Shown here: one piece after another, positions 17,345 through 25,398 of the stretch
How the letters are laid out: each line of letters begins with the position of its first letter
How positions within the stretch are numbered: position 1 is the stretch's first letter
NCBI RefSeq assembly: GCF_049615385.1
Contig: NZ_JBMZFL010000012.1
Direction: 5' to 3' (one strand)
DNA from: Aequoribacter sp049615385
GTDB taxonomy: Bacteria > Pseudomonadota > Gammaproteobacteria > Pseudomonadales > Halieaceae
DNA: 64,000 bases
Notes under the pieces: generated by a model
Databases searched by the model: none
The model's input: only the letters and a program-made list of their open reading frames with translations
What the model was told of the DNA's origin: nothing
Made by a program: the position numbers and the translations under genes

Positions 17345-17827
17345 ATGACGATTTACGACTATACAGTTCAGGACATGCAGGGTCAGGAAGTCGCACTTGA
17401 GCGATACCGTGGCAAGGCGTTGCTGATTACCAACACCGCGAGCAAGTGTGGCTTTACACCTCAGTTCGAGGGTCTGGAGTCTTTGTACCAGAAGTACCAA
17501 GAACGAGGTTTAGTGATTTTGGGGTTTCCGTGTAACCAATTTGGCGGTCAAGACCCGGGGAACAACGATCAGATTTTAGATTTCTGCGTCAAAAATTATG
17601 GCGTTAGCTTTCCCATGCATCAAAAAATTGACGTGAATGGCTCTGGTGCGCACCCATTATTCGATTATCTAAAAAAAGAAGCTAAGGGCGCTCTTGGCAC
17701 CAGCAGAATCAAATGGAACTTCACCAAGTTTTTGATCGGGCGTAACGGTGAAGTCTTGGGCCGTTATGCGCCGTTAACCAAGCCCGAAGCGCTGGAGCAG
17801 GATATTGAAAAAGCCCTAGCAAGCTAG
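17345..17827 (+). CDS. glutathione peroxidase family protein (Cys type)
   Basis: The 160-aa product is a cytoplasmic thiol peroxidase that reduces peroxides with glutathione or thioredoxin. The peroxidatic residue is Cys in NTASKCGFTPQF, not selenocysteine. The family motif GFPCNQFGGQDPG and the catalytic Trp region (IKWNFTKFLIGRNG) are present. AGGAGG precedes the ATG at ideal spacing. It follows the desaturase by 21 bp, which suggests linked protection or use of unsaturated lipids. The last codons double as part of a prfC terminator. Confidence 0.94.
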   Translation: MTIYDYTVQDMQGQEVALERYRGKALLITNTASKCGFTPQFEGLESLYQKYQERGLVILGFPCNQFGGQDPGNNDQILDFCVKNYGVSFPMHQKIDVNGSGAHPLFDYLKKEAKGALGTSRIKWNFTKFLIGRNGEVLGRYAPLTKPEALEQDIEKALAS

Positions 17828-17831
17828 GGCT
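17808..17831 (-). terminator. intrinsic terminator of prfC inside the 3' end of the peroxidase gene
   Basis: AGCCCTAG (17812-17819) and CTAGGGCT (17824-17831) form a perfect 8-bp stem with a 4-nt loop. In the minus-strand RNA the stem is followed at once by UUUU, so it stops prfC transcription. It overlaps the last three codons and the stop of the convergent peroxidase gene. Confidence 0.75.
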
Positions 17832-17842
17832 GCCAATAGGCT

Positions 17843-19426
17843 TTAATGCTCGCGTGTCGCGCGAAATACGATATCCGGGTAGCGTTCTTGCATGAGATTT
17901 AAGTTCACACGAGTAGGGGCAAGGTAAGTCAAGTGCCCTCCCCCATCAACGGACAAATGCTCTTCTGCCTTTTTACGAAACTCTTCCAGTTTCCTCGGGT
18001 CCTTCGCGTCTACCCAGCGCGCTGTGTACACGCTGACCGGCTCGTAGATCGCTTCAACTTTGTATTCGTCTTTCAACCGATAAGCAACCACGTCAAACTG
18101 CAATTGCCCCACGGCGCCGACAATCAAATCAGAGGATCGCAAAGGCGAAAACACCTGGGTCGAGCCCTCCTCAGACAACTGCTGTAAACCTTTTTGCAGC
18201 TGCTTGGCTTTCATCGGGTCTTTCAATCGAATGCGTCGGAAAAGCTCCGGTGCGAAATGAGGAATACCCGTAAACTGCAGCGACTCGCCCGCCGTAAATG
18301 TATCACCCAACTGAATGGTACCGTGGTTGTGCAAACCAATAATGTCGCCCGCGCAGGCCTGTTCAACTAAAACACGGTCACCAGCCTTGAAGCTCACTGC
18401 GTCAGCAATACGGAGTTCCTTGCCCAATCGCACGTGGTGCATTTTCATGCCCTTGGTGTACTGCCCAGAACAAACCCGCAAAAACGCGATACGGTCTCGA
18501 TGTTTTGGATCCATATTTGCCTGGATTTTAAATACAAACCCAGAGAAGTCGGGCTCTTGGGCGGCGACCGTGCGCACTGTCGTCTCTCGGGCTTGGGGTT
18601 CCGGTGCCCACTCTACAAAATCATCGAGCATTTCGCGCACACCAAAGTTAGCAAGTGCGGTGCCAAAGTAAACGGGGCTTAAGCGGCCAGCCAAAAATTC
18701 ATCCAGCGAAAATTCGTGGCTCGCGCCTCTAACTAGATCGATCGTATCCACAAAATCGTCGTACTCGTCATCTAACAACGTACGCGCCGCATCTGAATCC
18801 AACCCCTGAATGCGCTCGTCGGGGTGCAAGGTGTGACCGTGACCCTGTTTAAAGCAGTGGATGGTATCGGTGTATAAATTGTATACGCCCTTGAAATGAC
18901 GCCCCATACCGATCGGCCAGTTGATGGGTGCACCCTGAATATCCAGCACCTCCTCAATTTCGTCGAGCAATTCGATAGGGTCTCGAATATCGCGATCGAG
19001 CTTATTCACAAAGCTAAAAATCGGCGTATCGCGCAAGCGGCACACATTCATTAATTTAATGGTGCGATCCTCTACGCCCTTGGCGCCATCAATGACCATG
19101 AGAGCCGAATCGACCGCTGTCAACGTGCGGTAGGTATCTTCCGAAAAATCCTCGTGTCCCGGCGTATCCAGCAGATTCACCGTGCACTCATGATAAGGGA
19201 ACTGCATCACCGACGAGGTCACTGAAATGCCGCGCTCCTGCTCCATGGTCATCCAATCGGAGGTCGCATGTGGCCCACGCTTACCTTTGACCGACCCCGC
19301 CACTTGTATTGCGCTACCCAACAGCAGCAGCTTCTCGGTAATGGTAGTCTTACCCGCGTCGGGGTGAGAGATAATCGCGAAAGTTCGTCGATTAGAGGCC
19401 GAGGCGGGCAGGTAGTTATCAGACAT
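17843..19426 (-). CDS. prfC: peptide chain release factor 3 PrfC
   Basis: RF3 is the GTPase that recycles RF1/RF2 from the ribosome. The start at 19426 (MSDNYLPASASNRRTFAII) gives 527 aa, close to E. coli RF3. The G domain has the P-loop SHPDAGKTT, switch II DTPGHEDFS and NKLD, followed by beta-barrel domains II and III (GQLQFDVVAYRLKDEY). The longer frame to 19468 adds a Gln/Asp/Thr-rich N-terminus that the family lacks. It is monocistronic and converges with the peroxidase gene. Confidence 0.97.
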   Translation of the reverse strand: MSDNYLPASASNRRTFAIISHPDAGKTTITEKLLLLGSAIQVAGSVKGKRGPHATSDWMTMEQERGISVTSSVMQFPYHECTVNLLDTPGHEDFSEDTYRTLTAVDSALMVIDGAKGVEDRTIKLMNVCRLRDTPIFSFVNKLDRDIRDPIELLDEIEEVLDIQGAPINWPIGMGRHFKGVYNLYTDTIHCFKQGHGHTLHPDERIQGLDSDAARTLLDDEYDDFVDTIDLVRGASHEFSLDEFLAGRLSPVYFGTALANFGVREMLDDFVEWAPEPQARETTVRTVAAQEPDFSGFVFKIQANMDPKHRDRIAFLRVCSGQYTKGMKMHHVRLGKELRIADAVSFKAGDRVLVEQACAGDIIGLHNHGTIQLGDTFTAGESLQFTGIPHFAPELFRRIRLKDPMKAKQLQKGLQQLSEEGSTQVFSPLRSSDLIVGAVGQLQFDVVAYRLKDEYKVEAIYEPVSVYTARWVDAKDPRKLEEFRKKAEEHLSVDGGGHLTYLAPTRVNLNLMQERYPDIVFRATREH

Positions 19427-19515
19427 AGTTAGGGTATCGTCTTGTGGCTGTGCATTTGAGGGGCGCAATTTTCGCCGATGTGAGCCACTTACACAACAAC
19501 CGTTAGCTCGGACCT

Positions 19516-19590
19516 CTACAATACGCTACTTTCAGGCATTTCAGCGAGCTCCTTTTCCATATGCTCTAAGAGAATAGACACGTAGCGCAT
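19516..19590 (-). CDS. possible 24-aa leader or remnant ORF upstream of prfC
   Basis: The 24-codon frame MRYVSILLEHMEKELAEMPE continues SSVL before a TAG stop, 89 bp before prfC on the same strand. An in-frame stop lies just above it, so it cannot be extended. No clear ribosome binding site precedes its ATG. The composition is protein-like and amphipathic, but short frames often arise by chance. Confidence 0.2.
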   Translation of the reverse strand: MRYVSILLEHMEKELAEMPESSVL

Positions 19591-19632
19591 TGCGAGGTTC
19601 TATCGGTATACTTGACCGCATCGGAGACCAAT

Positions 19633-20895
19633 ATGCCTCATCTGTCCAAAGTTCACCTAAATCAACTCTTTATCGTTAGGGCCCTAGCGTTGGTGGCTTT
19701 TGCTGTGGGACTGTTATATCTCGCCGCGACCACGTCCGACTCCGATGTCATTACCGAAAGCACAGCAGCGCTGGTTGTACTCGCTTCCATCACTGCGATC
19801 AGCGCCTGGTACTTCCGCGAAAAGCAGGCAGTCACCGATTTGCAGCTATCACAACAAATCGCCGTCGACATTTTAGGGTGGAGCTTTTTGATGTATTTAA
19901 CAGGGGGAGCCAACAACCCGTTCATCTCTTATTTGCTTGTACCCGTCATTATTAGCGCCGCCGTGCTGCATCAAAAATTCACAGCAGTCATGGCGCTCGC
20001 AGCTTTATTGGCGTACAGCCTACTACTGCAGTACCACCTGCCTTTTAGCCCACTGTCACCTGCTGTGGGAAACACAACAATGCACGGTGGTGCAATGAGC
20101 AACACACATATCTTAGGCATGTGGTTCAACTTCGCGCTGAGTGCCGCACTTGTTGTACTCGTGGTCAGCCGCATGGCTCATGCTATGCGTCAACGTGAGC
20201 AAAAAGCGGCTAAGTTGCGCGAGAACAGTCTGCGCGACGAACAAATCCATGCGATTGCCACCATGGCCGCAACCACGGCTCATGAACTCGGCACGCCCTT
20301 AAATACTCTGAGTTTGTATGCAGACGAACTCAAACACCTCTGTGGTAACAAGCCCGAAGTCGAAAACCTACTCAACGCAATGGAAGAACGACTCGACCAA
20401 TGCGGGCAGATCACGCGAAAACTTGCCAGTCGAGCAGAAATAGACAAACTTAGAGCGCAATCAAGCCAGCTCGCTCAGCCTTGGCTCGAGGGTGTTATCG
20501 CACAGTGGAAAAATAAACGACCCGAAGCACACATTGCGCTGCAAACCGATGAACAATGCCAAGATGCCTCGATAAAGATAGATCAGACACTAGCCCCCGC
20601 CATCGAAAATTTGCTTAACAACGCGCTGGAGGCGGGTAGCGAGCTTATTGAAGTCAGCCTCAGCTGCTCCGGCAAGGAAATTCAGATCGCGATTCGCGAT
20701 TACGGCTCGGGCATTCCTAGCGAAATACTGACACAGATCGGCAAAACCGTCATTCAAGACTCAGAAAAGGGGCTTGGTATCGGCTTGATGTTAACTCACG
20801 CGACCATCAATAATCATGGCGGCAGCTTGTTGCATCATCAACCCGCAGACGGCGGCACGCTGACGACTGTGATATTGCCCCGAGAAAGGTGTTAG
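19633..20895 (+). CDS. regB: redox-sensing histidine kinase RegB/PrrB
   Basis: RegB phosphorylates RegA when the respiratory quinone pool is reduced. The 420-aa product has an N-terminal multi-helix membrane domain. In it the heptad GGANNPF (residues 91-97) matches the ubiquinone-sensing motif known from Rhodobacter RegB. The H-box is HELGTPLNTLSLYADEL with His217. A conserved redox Cys (257, in LDQCGQI) lies 40 residues later, the same distance as His225 to Cys265 in R. capsulatus RegB. N and G boxes are clear (NLLNNALEAG, GSGIP, GLGIGLML). The ATG at 19633 follows GGAG at 6 nt; the frame continues to a TTG at 19612. Confidence 0.93.
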   Translation: MPHLSKVHLNQLFIVRALALVAFAVGLLYLAATTSDSDVITESTAALVVLASITAISAWYFREKQAVTDLQLSQQIAVDILGWSFLMYLTGGANNPFISYLLVPVIISAAVLHQKFTAVMALAALLAYSLLLQYHLPFSPLSPAVGNTTMHGGAMSNTHILGMWFNFALSAALVVLVVSRMAHAMRQREQKAAKLRENSLRDEQIHAIATMAATTAHELGTPLNTLSLYADELKHLCGNKPEVENLLNAMEERLDQCGQITRKLASRAEIDKLRAQSSQLAQPWLEGVIAQWKNKRPEAHIALQTDEQCQDASIKIDQTLAPAIENLLNNALEAGSELIEVSLSCSGKEIQIAIRDYGSGIPSEILTQIGKTVIQDSEKGLGIGLMLTHATINNHGGSLLHHQPADGGTLTTVILPRERC

Positions 20896-20898
20896 CGC

Positions 20899-21426
20899 AT
20901 GCAACGTGTCTTGATAATTGATGATGATAAGATCTTTGCAGAGACGGCACAACGTGCATTCGAGCGCGAGGGGTTTGAAGCGACATTCGAGTGCTCCGCA
21001 GATTCGGCCCTGACGAAAGCGTTAACTTGGCGCCCCGAGTTCGTGCTCCTCGATCTGAACTTAGGCGAGACCAGCGGGCTGACATTGCTTCCAAAACTCA
21101 TCGAAACTTTGGGGGCCACCACCAAAATCGTGATCTTAACGGGGTATTCAAGTATTGCCACGGCCGTTGAGGCGACTCGTCTGGGCGCCCGTAACTATTT
21201 GTGCAAACCCACCAAACTGCGAGACATTGTTGCCTGCTTTACCGGCAAAAAACCATCCGAGACGAAAATACCGGATCAGCCACCCTCGGTAGAGCGCGTA
21301 AAATGGGAGCATATTCAACGAGTACTGCAAGAACATGATGGCAATATATCGGCAACAGCTCGTGCCTTAAGTATGCATCGGCGCACACTACAGCGCATTC
21401 TCGCCAAAAAGCCGGTGGCGCGTTAA
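20899..21426 (+). CDS. regA: response regulator RegA/PrrA
   Basis: RegA is the DNA-binding partner of RegB; in known species it controls respiration, photosynthesis, carbon or nitrogen fixation genes. The 175-aa product has a receiver domain with acidic pocket DDD (8-10) and phospho-acceptor Asp52 in VLLDLNLGE. A Pro-rich linker and a Fis-type helix-turn-helix follow (VKWEHIQRVLQEHDGNIS, ARALSMHRRTLQRILAK), very close to the highly conserved RegA DNA-binding end. It starts 3 bp after regB and its stop overlaps the lipB stop on the other strand. Confidence 0.94.
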   Translation: MQRVLIIDDDKIFAETAQRAFEREGFEATFECSADSALTKALTWRPEFVLLDLNLGETSGLTLLPKLIETLGATTKIVILTGYSSIATAVEATRLGARNYLCKPTKLRDIVACFTGKKPSETKIPDQPPSVERVKWEHIQRVLQEHDGNISATARALSMHRRTLQRILAKKPVAR

Positions 21427-22058
21427 TCTCCGGCACAGTCCCCTAACAGCTTCGACAATTGACTCTGAAGCCGCTCACCAATCGACCAGATACTCAAGGT
21501 TCTGCCTGGGCATTCTTGTTGCACGGACGTCACAGTCAAACCTTGATAACCACAAGGGTTAATCCTGGCAAACGGCTCTAAGTCACAATCGACATTCAAA
21601 CTTAAACCATGAAAGGTGCACCCCTTGCGGACACGCAAGCCCAACGCGGCAATCTTGCGCCCTTCAACATAAACACCCGGAGCCTTAGGATCCGCTTGCG
21701 CCTGCAAGCCAAACTCATCCGCTAAAATTTCGATGATAGCGTTTTCAATAAGCGTCACAACCTGTCTGACGCCGAGTTTACGCCGCTTTAAATCGACCAG
21801 CAGATAAATTACCAATTGCCCGGGGCCATGGTAGGTTACCTGCCCACCACGATCAGTCTGTACCACAGGAATATTACCCGGTGCCAAAAGGTGTTCCGCT
21901 TTTCCCGCCTGGCCCTGAGTGAATACAGGCGGGTGCTCCAAGGCCCATAATTCATCGGGGGTGCCGGCTAACCTGCTATCTGTAAATAGGCGCATGGCCG
22001 CATAGGTCCGAGCATAGTCAGCTCGGCCTAACATTTTATGCAAAACGGGAAAGGACAC
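21423..22058 (-). CDS. lipB: octanoyltransferase LipB
   Basis: LipB moves octanoyl from acyl carrier protein to the lipoyl domains of 2-oxoacid dehydrogenases and GcvH. The 211-aa product has the catalytic core TDRGGQVTYHGPGQLVIYLL, the Lys region GRKIAALGLRVRKGCTFHGL and the catalytic Cys in INPCGYQGL. It follows ybeD by 39 bp. The lipA gene, often next to lipB, is not downstream: regA converges on it with a shared TTAA stop. Confidence 0.97.
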   Translation of the reverse strand: MSFPVLHKMLGRADYARTYAAMRLFTDSRLAGTPDELWALEHPPVFTQGQAGKAEHLLAPGNIPVVQTDRGGQVTYHGPGQLVIYLLVDLKRRKLGVRQVVTLIENAIIEILADEFGLQAQADPKAPGVYVEGRKIAALGLRVRKGCTFHGLSLNVDCDLEPFARINPCGYQGLTVTSVQQECPGRTLSIWSIGERLQSQLSKLLGDCAGD

Positions 22059-22097
22059 GCGATTCCCTAAACAACAAAACCACGAATAGGGTGGGCA

Positions 22098-22367
22098 CTA
22101 AATCACCATATTCACTAAGCCAGAATCCATTAATGCTTGATGCATTGCCGACAATTGCGGCTCTCCCGTTGCGGTAATGGTAACTGTCAGTGAGCAAAAC
22201 GTACCCTCGCGGCTGACCTTACGAGAAATCTGTGCTCTGTCAAATCCCGGCGCATGGGTCTCTACGATCTCGAAAACTGTTGTTTCAAAATGATCGCATT
22301 GCCGACCTAAAATTTTGACGGGGTACTCGCAAGGAAATTCGATTTTGGGCGGTTCAGGCTGACTCAT
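22098..22367 (-). CDS. ybeD: YbeD/DUF493 small regulatory protein
   Basis: This is an 89-aa ACT-like fold protein of the YbeD family (IEFPCEYPVKILGR at the N-terminus, FCSLTVTITATGEPQL in the core). It is conserved between dacA and lipB in gammaproteobacteria. Its function is not settled; a link to lipoylation is inferred from position. It lies 12 bp after dacA. Confidence 0.93.
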   Translation of the reverse strand: MSQPEPPKIEFPCEYPVKILGRQCDHFETTVFEIVETHAPGFDRAQISRKVSREGTFCSLTVTITATGEPQLSAMHQALMDSGLVNMVI

Positions 22368-22379
22368 GTGACTGGCTTC

Positions 22380-23549
22380 CTACTCTTTAGGTTCGGGCGA
22401 CAACAGTGTGTCGATCCACATAAGAATGCGATCCCACAAACGCGCAAAAAAGCCAGCCTCTTCGACATCGTGTAGCGCAACGACCGGCCCTTCATAGATT
22501 TGCTCTTCGTCAAGGCGTAAACTGACTCGCCCCACTTCGTCACCCCTTTTTATGGGGGCTGACAGGGGTTCATTCAAGGTCACAACTTGTGCAATATTTC
22601 GGCGCTCACCTCGGGGTAATGTCAGAGTGATGGCATCGACAACACCCACACTCAGGTAATCGGCCAAACCCATCCATACCTCGGGCTTCTCCATCTCACG
22701 CTCAGCGGGCAGTAGTTCCGCGGTTTCGAAATACCGGAACCCGTAGTTCAACAAACTGCGTGTTTCGCTCGCGCGAGTTTTAGCGCTACTGGTACCCAGC
22801 ACCACCGAAATCAACCGCATGTCGCCGCGCTTCGCCGAGGATACTAGGCCGTATCCCGCCTCACTGGTATAACCCGTTTTTAAACCATCAACAGACGGGT
22901 CTTCACCCAAGAGCGTATTTCGGTTGTACTGTTTGATGTTGTTAAATGTGTAATCGCGCTCAGCGTAGATTTGATAATGCGTTGGAAAATCCTGAATAAT
23001 CGCCTTCGCCAACAGCGCAAGATCATGCGCTGTCGTGAGATGATTAGGCGAGGGCAACCCGTGTGAATTTTCAAAATAGCTGTCGTTCATACCCAAACGC
23101 TGCCCGTGGGTGTTCATCATGTCCGCGAAAGCAGTTTCATTGCCGGCTAAGTGCTCGGCAATTGCAACCGTAGCATCATTACCCGACGAGATAACAATGC
23201 CTTTTTCCAAATCGCTAATAGAGACCTCCATGCCAGGCTCCAGCCACATCAGTGACGAACCCTTGAATATCGGGTTTTGCGCCCAGGCATTTTCGCTGAT
23301 CAAGACCTTGTCATCGAACGCCACTCGACCGCGCTCAATCTCGTAACTCAGCACGTAACTTGTCATCAACTTGGTCAAACTGGCCGGGGGAAGCTGTTCG
23401 TTCGCGTTGCTCTCGGCAATGACATAGCCGGTAGTAGCGTCGATTAAATAGTGAGCTCTCGCAGCGACCTCTGGTGGTGCGGGAATGATGGCAGCGGAAA
23501 CCGATACGCTAAACCCCAGAGCGGCCGCGGTGGCCAGTAGTTTTTGCAT
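22380..23549 (-). CDS. dacA: D-alanyl-D-alanine carboxypeptidase DacA (PBP5/6 type)
   Basis: This low-molecular-mass penicillin-binding protein trims the terminal D-Ala of peptidoglycan stem peptides. The start at 23549 gives 389 aa with a signal peptide (MQKLLATAAALGFSVSVSAA). The active site is SLTK, with SGND and KTGY completing the triad. A C-terminal beta domain and an amphipathic membrane anchor (FFARLWDRILMWIDTLLS) follow. The longer frame to 23609 overlaps the rlpA end and has no signal at its N-terminus. Confidence 0.96.
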   Translation of the reverse strand: MQKLLATAAALGFSVSVSAAIIPAPPEVAARAHYLIDATTGYVIAESNANEQLPPASLTKLMTSYVLSYEIERGRVAFDDKVLISENAWAQNPIFKGSSLMWLEPGMEVSISDLEKGIVISSGNDATVAIAEHLAGNETAFADMMNTHGQRLGMNDSYFENSHGLPSPNHLTTAHDLALLAKAIIQDFPTHYQIYAERDYTFNNIKQYNRNTLLGEDPSVDGLKTGYTSEAGYGLVSSAKRGDMRLISVVLGTSSAKTRASETRSLLNYGFRYFETAELLPAEREMEKPEVWMGLADYLSVGVVDAITLTLPRGERRNIAQVVTLNEPLSAPIKRGDEVGRVSLRLDEEQIYEGPVVALHDVEEAGFFARLWDRILMWIDTLLSPEPKE

Positions 23550-23605
23550 GAGAATTTTGTTCCTTTTAGGTCGACATGTAGATGTTAACGGATCAGACTT
23601 GACGA

Positions 23606-24397
23606 TCAAAGCACTACGCCTTCGCGAATACGGCTGTACTCTTTAAATCCAGCCTCGAGCACGCGGTTCTCGAGGGCCCCTAGCTCTTTTGAATCATCGA
23701 TGGGGCCAATTCGGACTCGATACACTATTTTGTCGGCAAACCGTGCCGGACTAATAAAGACAGGAAAAGTCGTTCTATTTTGTAGTTCTTTACGGCGGAG
23801 CTCGGCGCTGTCACGAGAAGAAAACGCCCCCACCTGCAAATAGCGATAGGCGTCATCAGTGCTCGCGCGCAAATCTTCAGTACCCTCAATGGATAAGACT
23901 TCTAGATGCACCTGCGCTGTGCCGGCCTGGTCGAAACCCAACTTAACTGCAGCACCGTAAGATAAGTCGATAATACGATCACTGTGAAAGGGGCCCCGAT
24001 CATTAACGCGAACAACCATACTGCGGCCGTTATCTAAGTTAGTCACTTTTACAAACGTAGGTATCGGTAAACTTTTATGAGCCGCCGAGGCTTTGTACAT
24101 GTCAAATACTTCACCATTAGACGTCAGCTCGCCGTGAAACTTTGCACCATACCAAGAGGCTGTGCCAGTTTCCTCAAAGCCTACAGCCGAAGGCATGACC
24201 CAATAGGTTTGACCGTTAACGGTGTAAGGTGATTTATTGCCAGCGGCTCGGATTGCCTCGGCGCGAGGGACTGCGTCGGCGACCTGATGAGCCAGAACAG
24301 GTACGACAGGTGCCCTGTCTTGACGCATACGATAGCGCCCATCGGTACAGCCGACGATCGCGATCGAGAGCAGCCCAATTAAGGCCCACCGAATCAC
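23606..24397 (-). CDS. rlpA: septal ring lytic transglycosylase RlpA
   Basis: RlpA is an outer-membrane lipoprotein; in P. aeruginosa it cleaves glycan strands lacking stem peptides. The 263-aa product has a lipobox ending IVGC, a double-psi beta-barrel domain (GTASWYGAKFHGELTSNGE, MVVRVNDRGPFHSDRIIDLS), and a C-terminal SPOR domain that binds denuded peptidoglycan (YLQVGAFSSRDSAELRRKEL). It overlaps mltB in ATGA. Confidence 0.95.
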   Translation of the reverse strand: MIRWALIGLLSIAIVGCTDGRYRMRQDRAPVVPVLAHQVADAVPRAEAIRAAGNKSPYTVNGQTYWVMPSAVGFEETGTASWYGAKFHGELTSNGEVFDMYKASAAHKSLPIPTFVKVTNLDNGRSMVVRVNDRGPFHSDRIIDLSYGAAVKLGFDQAGTAQVHLEVLSIEGTEDLRASTDDAYRYLQVGAFSSRDSAELRRKELQNRTTFPVFISPARFADKIVYRVRIGPIDDSKELGALENRVLEAGFKEYSRIREGVVL

Positions 24398-25398
24398 TGC
24401 TCTCGCAACCCTGCAGCTAATGCCTCCGACAATTCAGTGACCGCCATAGCGTACATGCGACTGTGGTTGTAACGGGTAATAGCATAAAAGTTGCTGAACA
24501 CTAGCCACTGCTGTGGCCCAACTTCGGTTTCCATCTCAATAGGCTCAATCAAACTATCTGACGGCAAACTTGGGCTAAGGAGTGCGGCAGCCTCGGCAGG
24601 TAGCTCAGCGATAGTGTAGCTGAGCTTTAAATCGTCAGTAAGCCACTCTGGGGCCAAAAACTGTTCAGTTTTCAGCGGCAGTGTAATCGGTTGCCCTGCT
24701 TTCCAACCGTGCCTTTTTAGATAGTGCCCCACGCTACCTATCGCGTCGGCTTCATTATTCCAAATATCAACGAAGTCATCGCCATCAAAATCGATTGCGT
24801 ACGCCCGATAGCTACTGGGCATAAACTGCCCAAAACCCATGGCTCCTGCATAAGAGCCTTTCGGCTCTAATGGGTTAATTTTTTGTTCTTTAGCTAACTG
24901 CAAATATTCGACCAACTGCTTGCGAAAAAACTTTGATCGCTTGGGGTAGTCAAAAGCCAAGGTGGATAAAGCATCAATCACTCGATAAGAACCTGCTATA
25001 CGACCGTAGTAGGTTTCTACTCCGATAATTGCGGCCATTACTTCAGCGGGGACACCAAGCTCTCGCTCTGCACGCGCTAAGGTCTCTTGATGAGCCCGCA
25101 TGAATTCTAAGCCTTCTTTGATGCGGCGCTCCGTTAAGAAGATATTTTGGTACTCGTGCCAAGCCAACACCTTTTCAGCGGGCCGAGAGATTGCATCGAT
25201 GATCGACTGTTTTTTCTCGGCTGCACGAAAGAGTTCGACCAACTCGGACTCAGTATAACCAAAGGCCTCTAACTGTGATGTAAGCTCTGAAAGCTTTAAT
25301 TCTGGGTGATCGCTGTAATCGGCCCAGACGCCGGTTCCTGAAATCGCTAACACTAAACCAAACCACCGCAATCTTTTAACCATCACATACCTCATCAA
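24394..25398 (-). CDS. mltB: membrane-bound lytic murein transglycosylase B
   Basis: MltB cleaves peptidoglycan glycan strands, forming 1,6-anhydroMurNAc. The 334-aa product has an N-terminal signal (MVKRLRWFGLVLAISGTGVWA) without a clear lipobox, so it may be periplasmic rather than lipid-anchored. The catalytic Glu lies in AAIIGVETYYGRIAGSYRV. Other blocks are AGAMGFGQFMPSSYRAYA and DGDDFVDIWNNEADAIGSV. It overlaps rodA and rlpA by 4 bp each. Confidence 0.95.
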   Translation of the reverse strand: MMRYVMVKRLRWFGLVLAISGTGVWADYSDHPELKLSELTSQLEAFGYTESELVELFRAAEKKQSIIDAISRPAEKVLAWHEYQNIFLTERRIKEGLEFMRAHQETLARAERELGVPAEVMAAIIGVETYYGRIAGSYRVIDALSTLAFDYPKRSKFFRKQLVEYLQLAKEQKINPLEPKGSYAGAMGFGQFMPSSYRAYAIDFDGDDFVDIWNNEADAIGSVGHYLKRHGWKAGQPITLPLKTEQFLAPEWLTDDLKLSYTIAELPAEAAALLSPSLPSDSLIEPIEMETEVGPQQWLVFSNFYAITRYNHSRMYAMAVTELSEALAAGLREQ

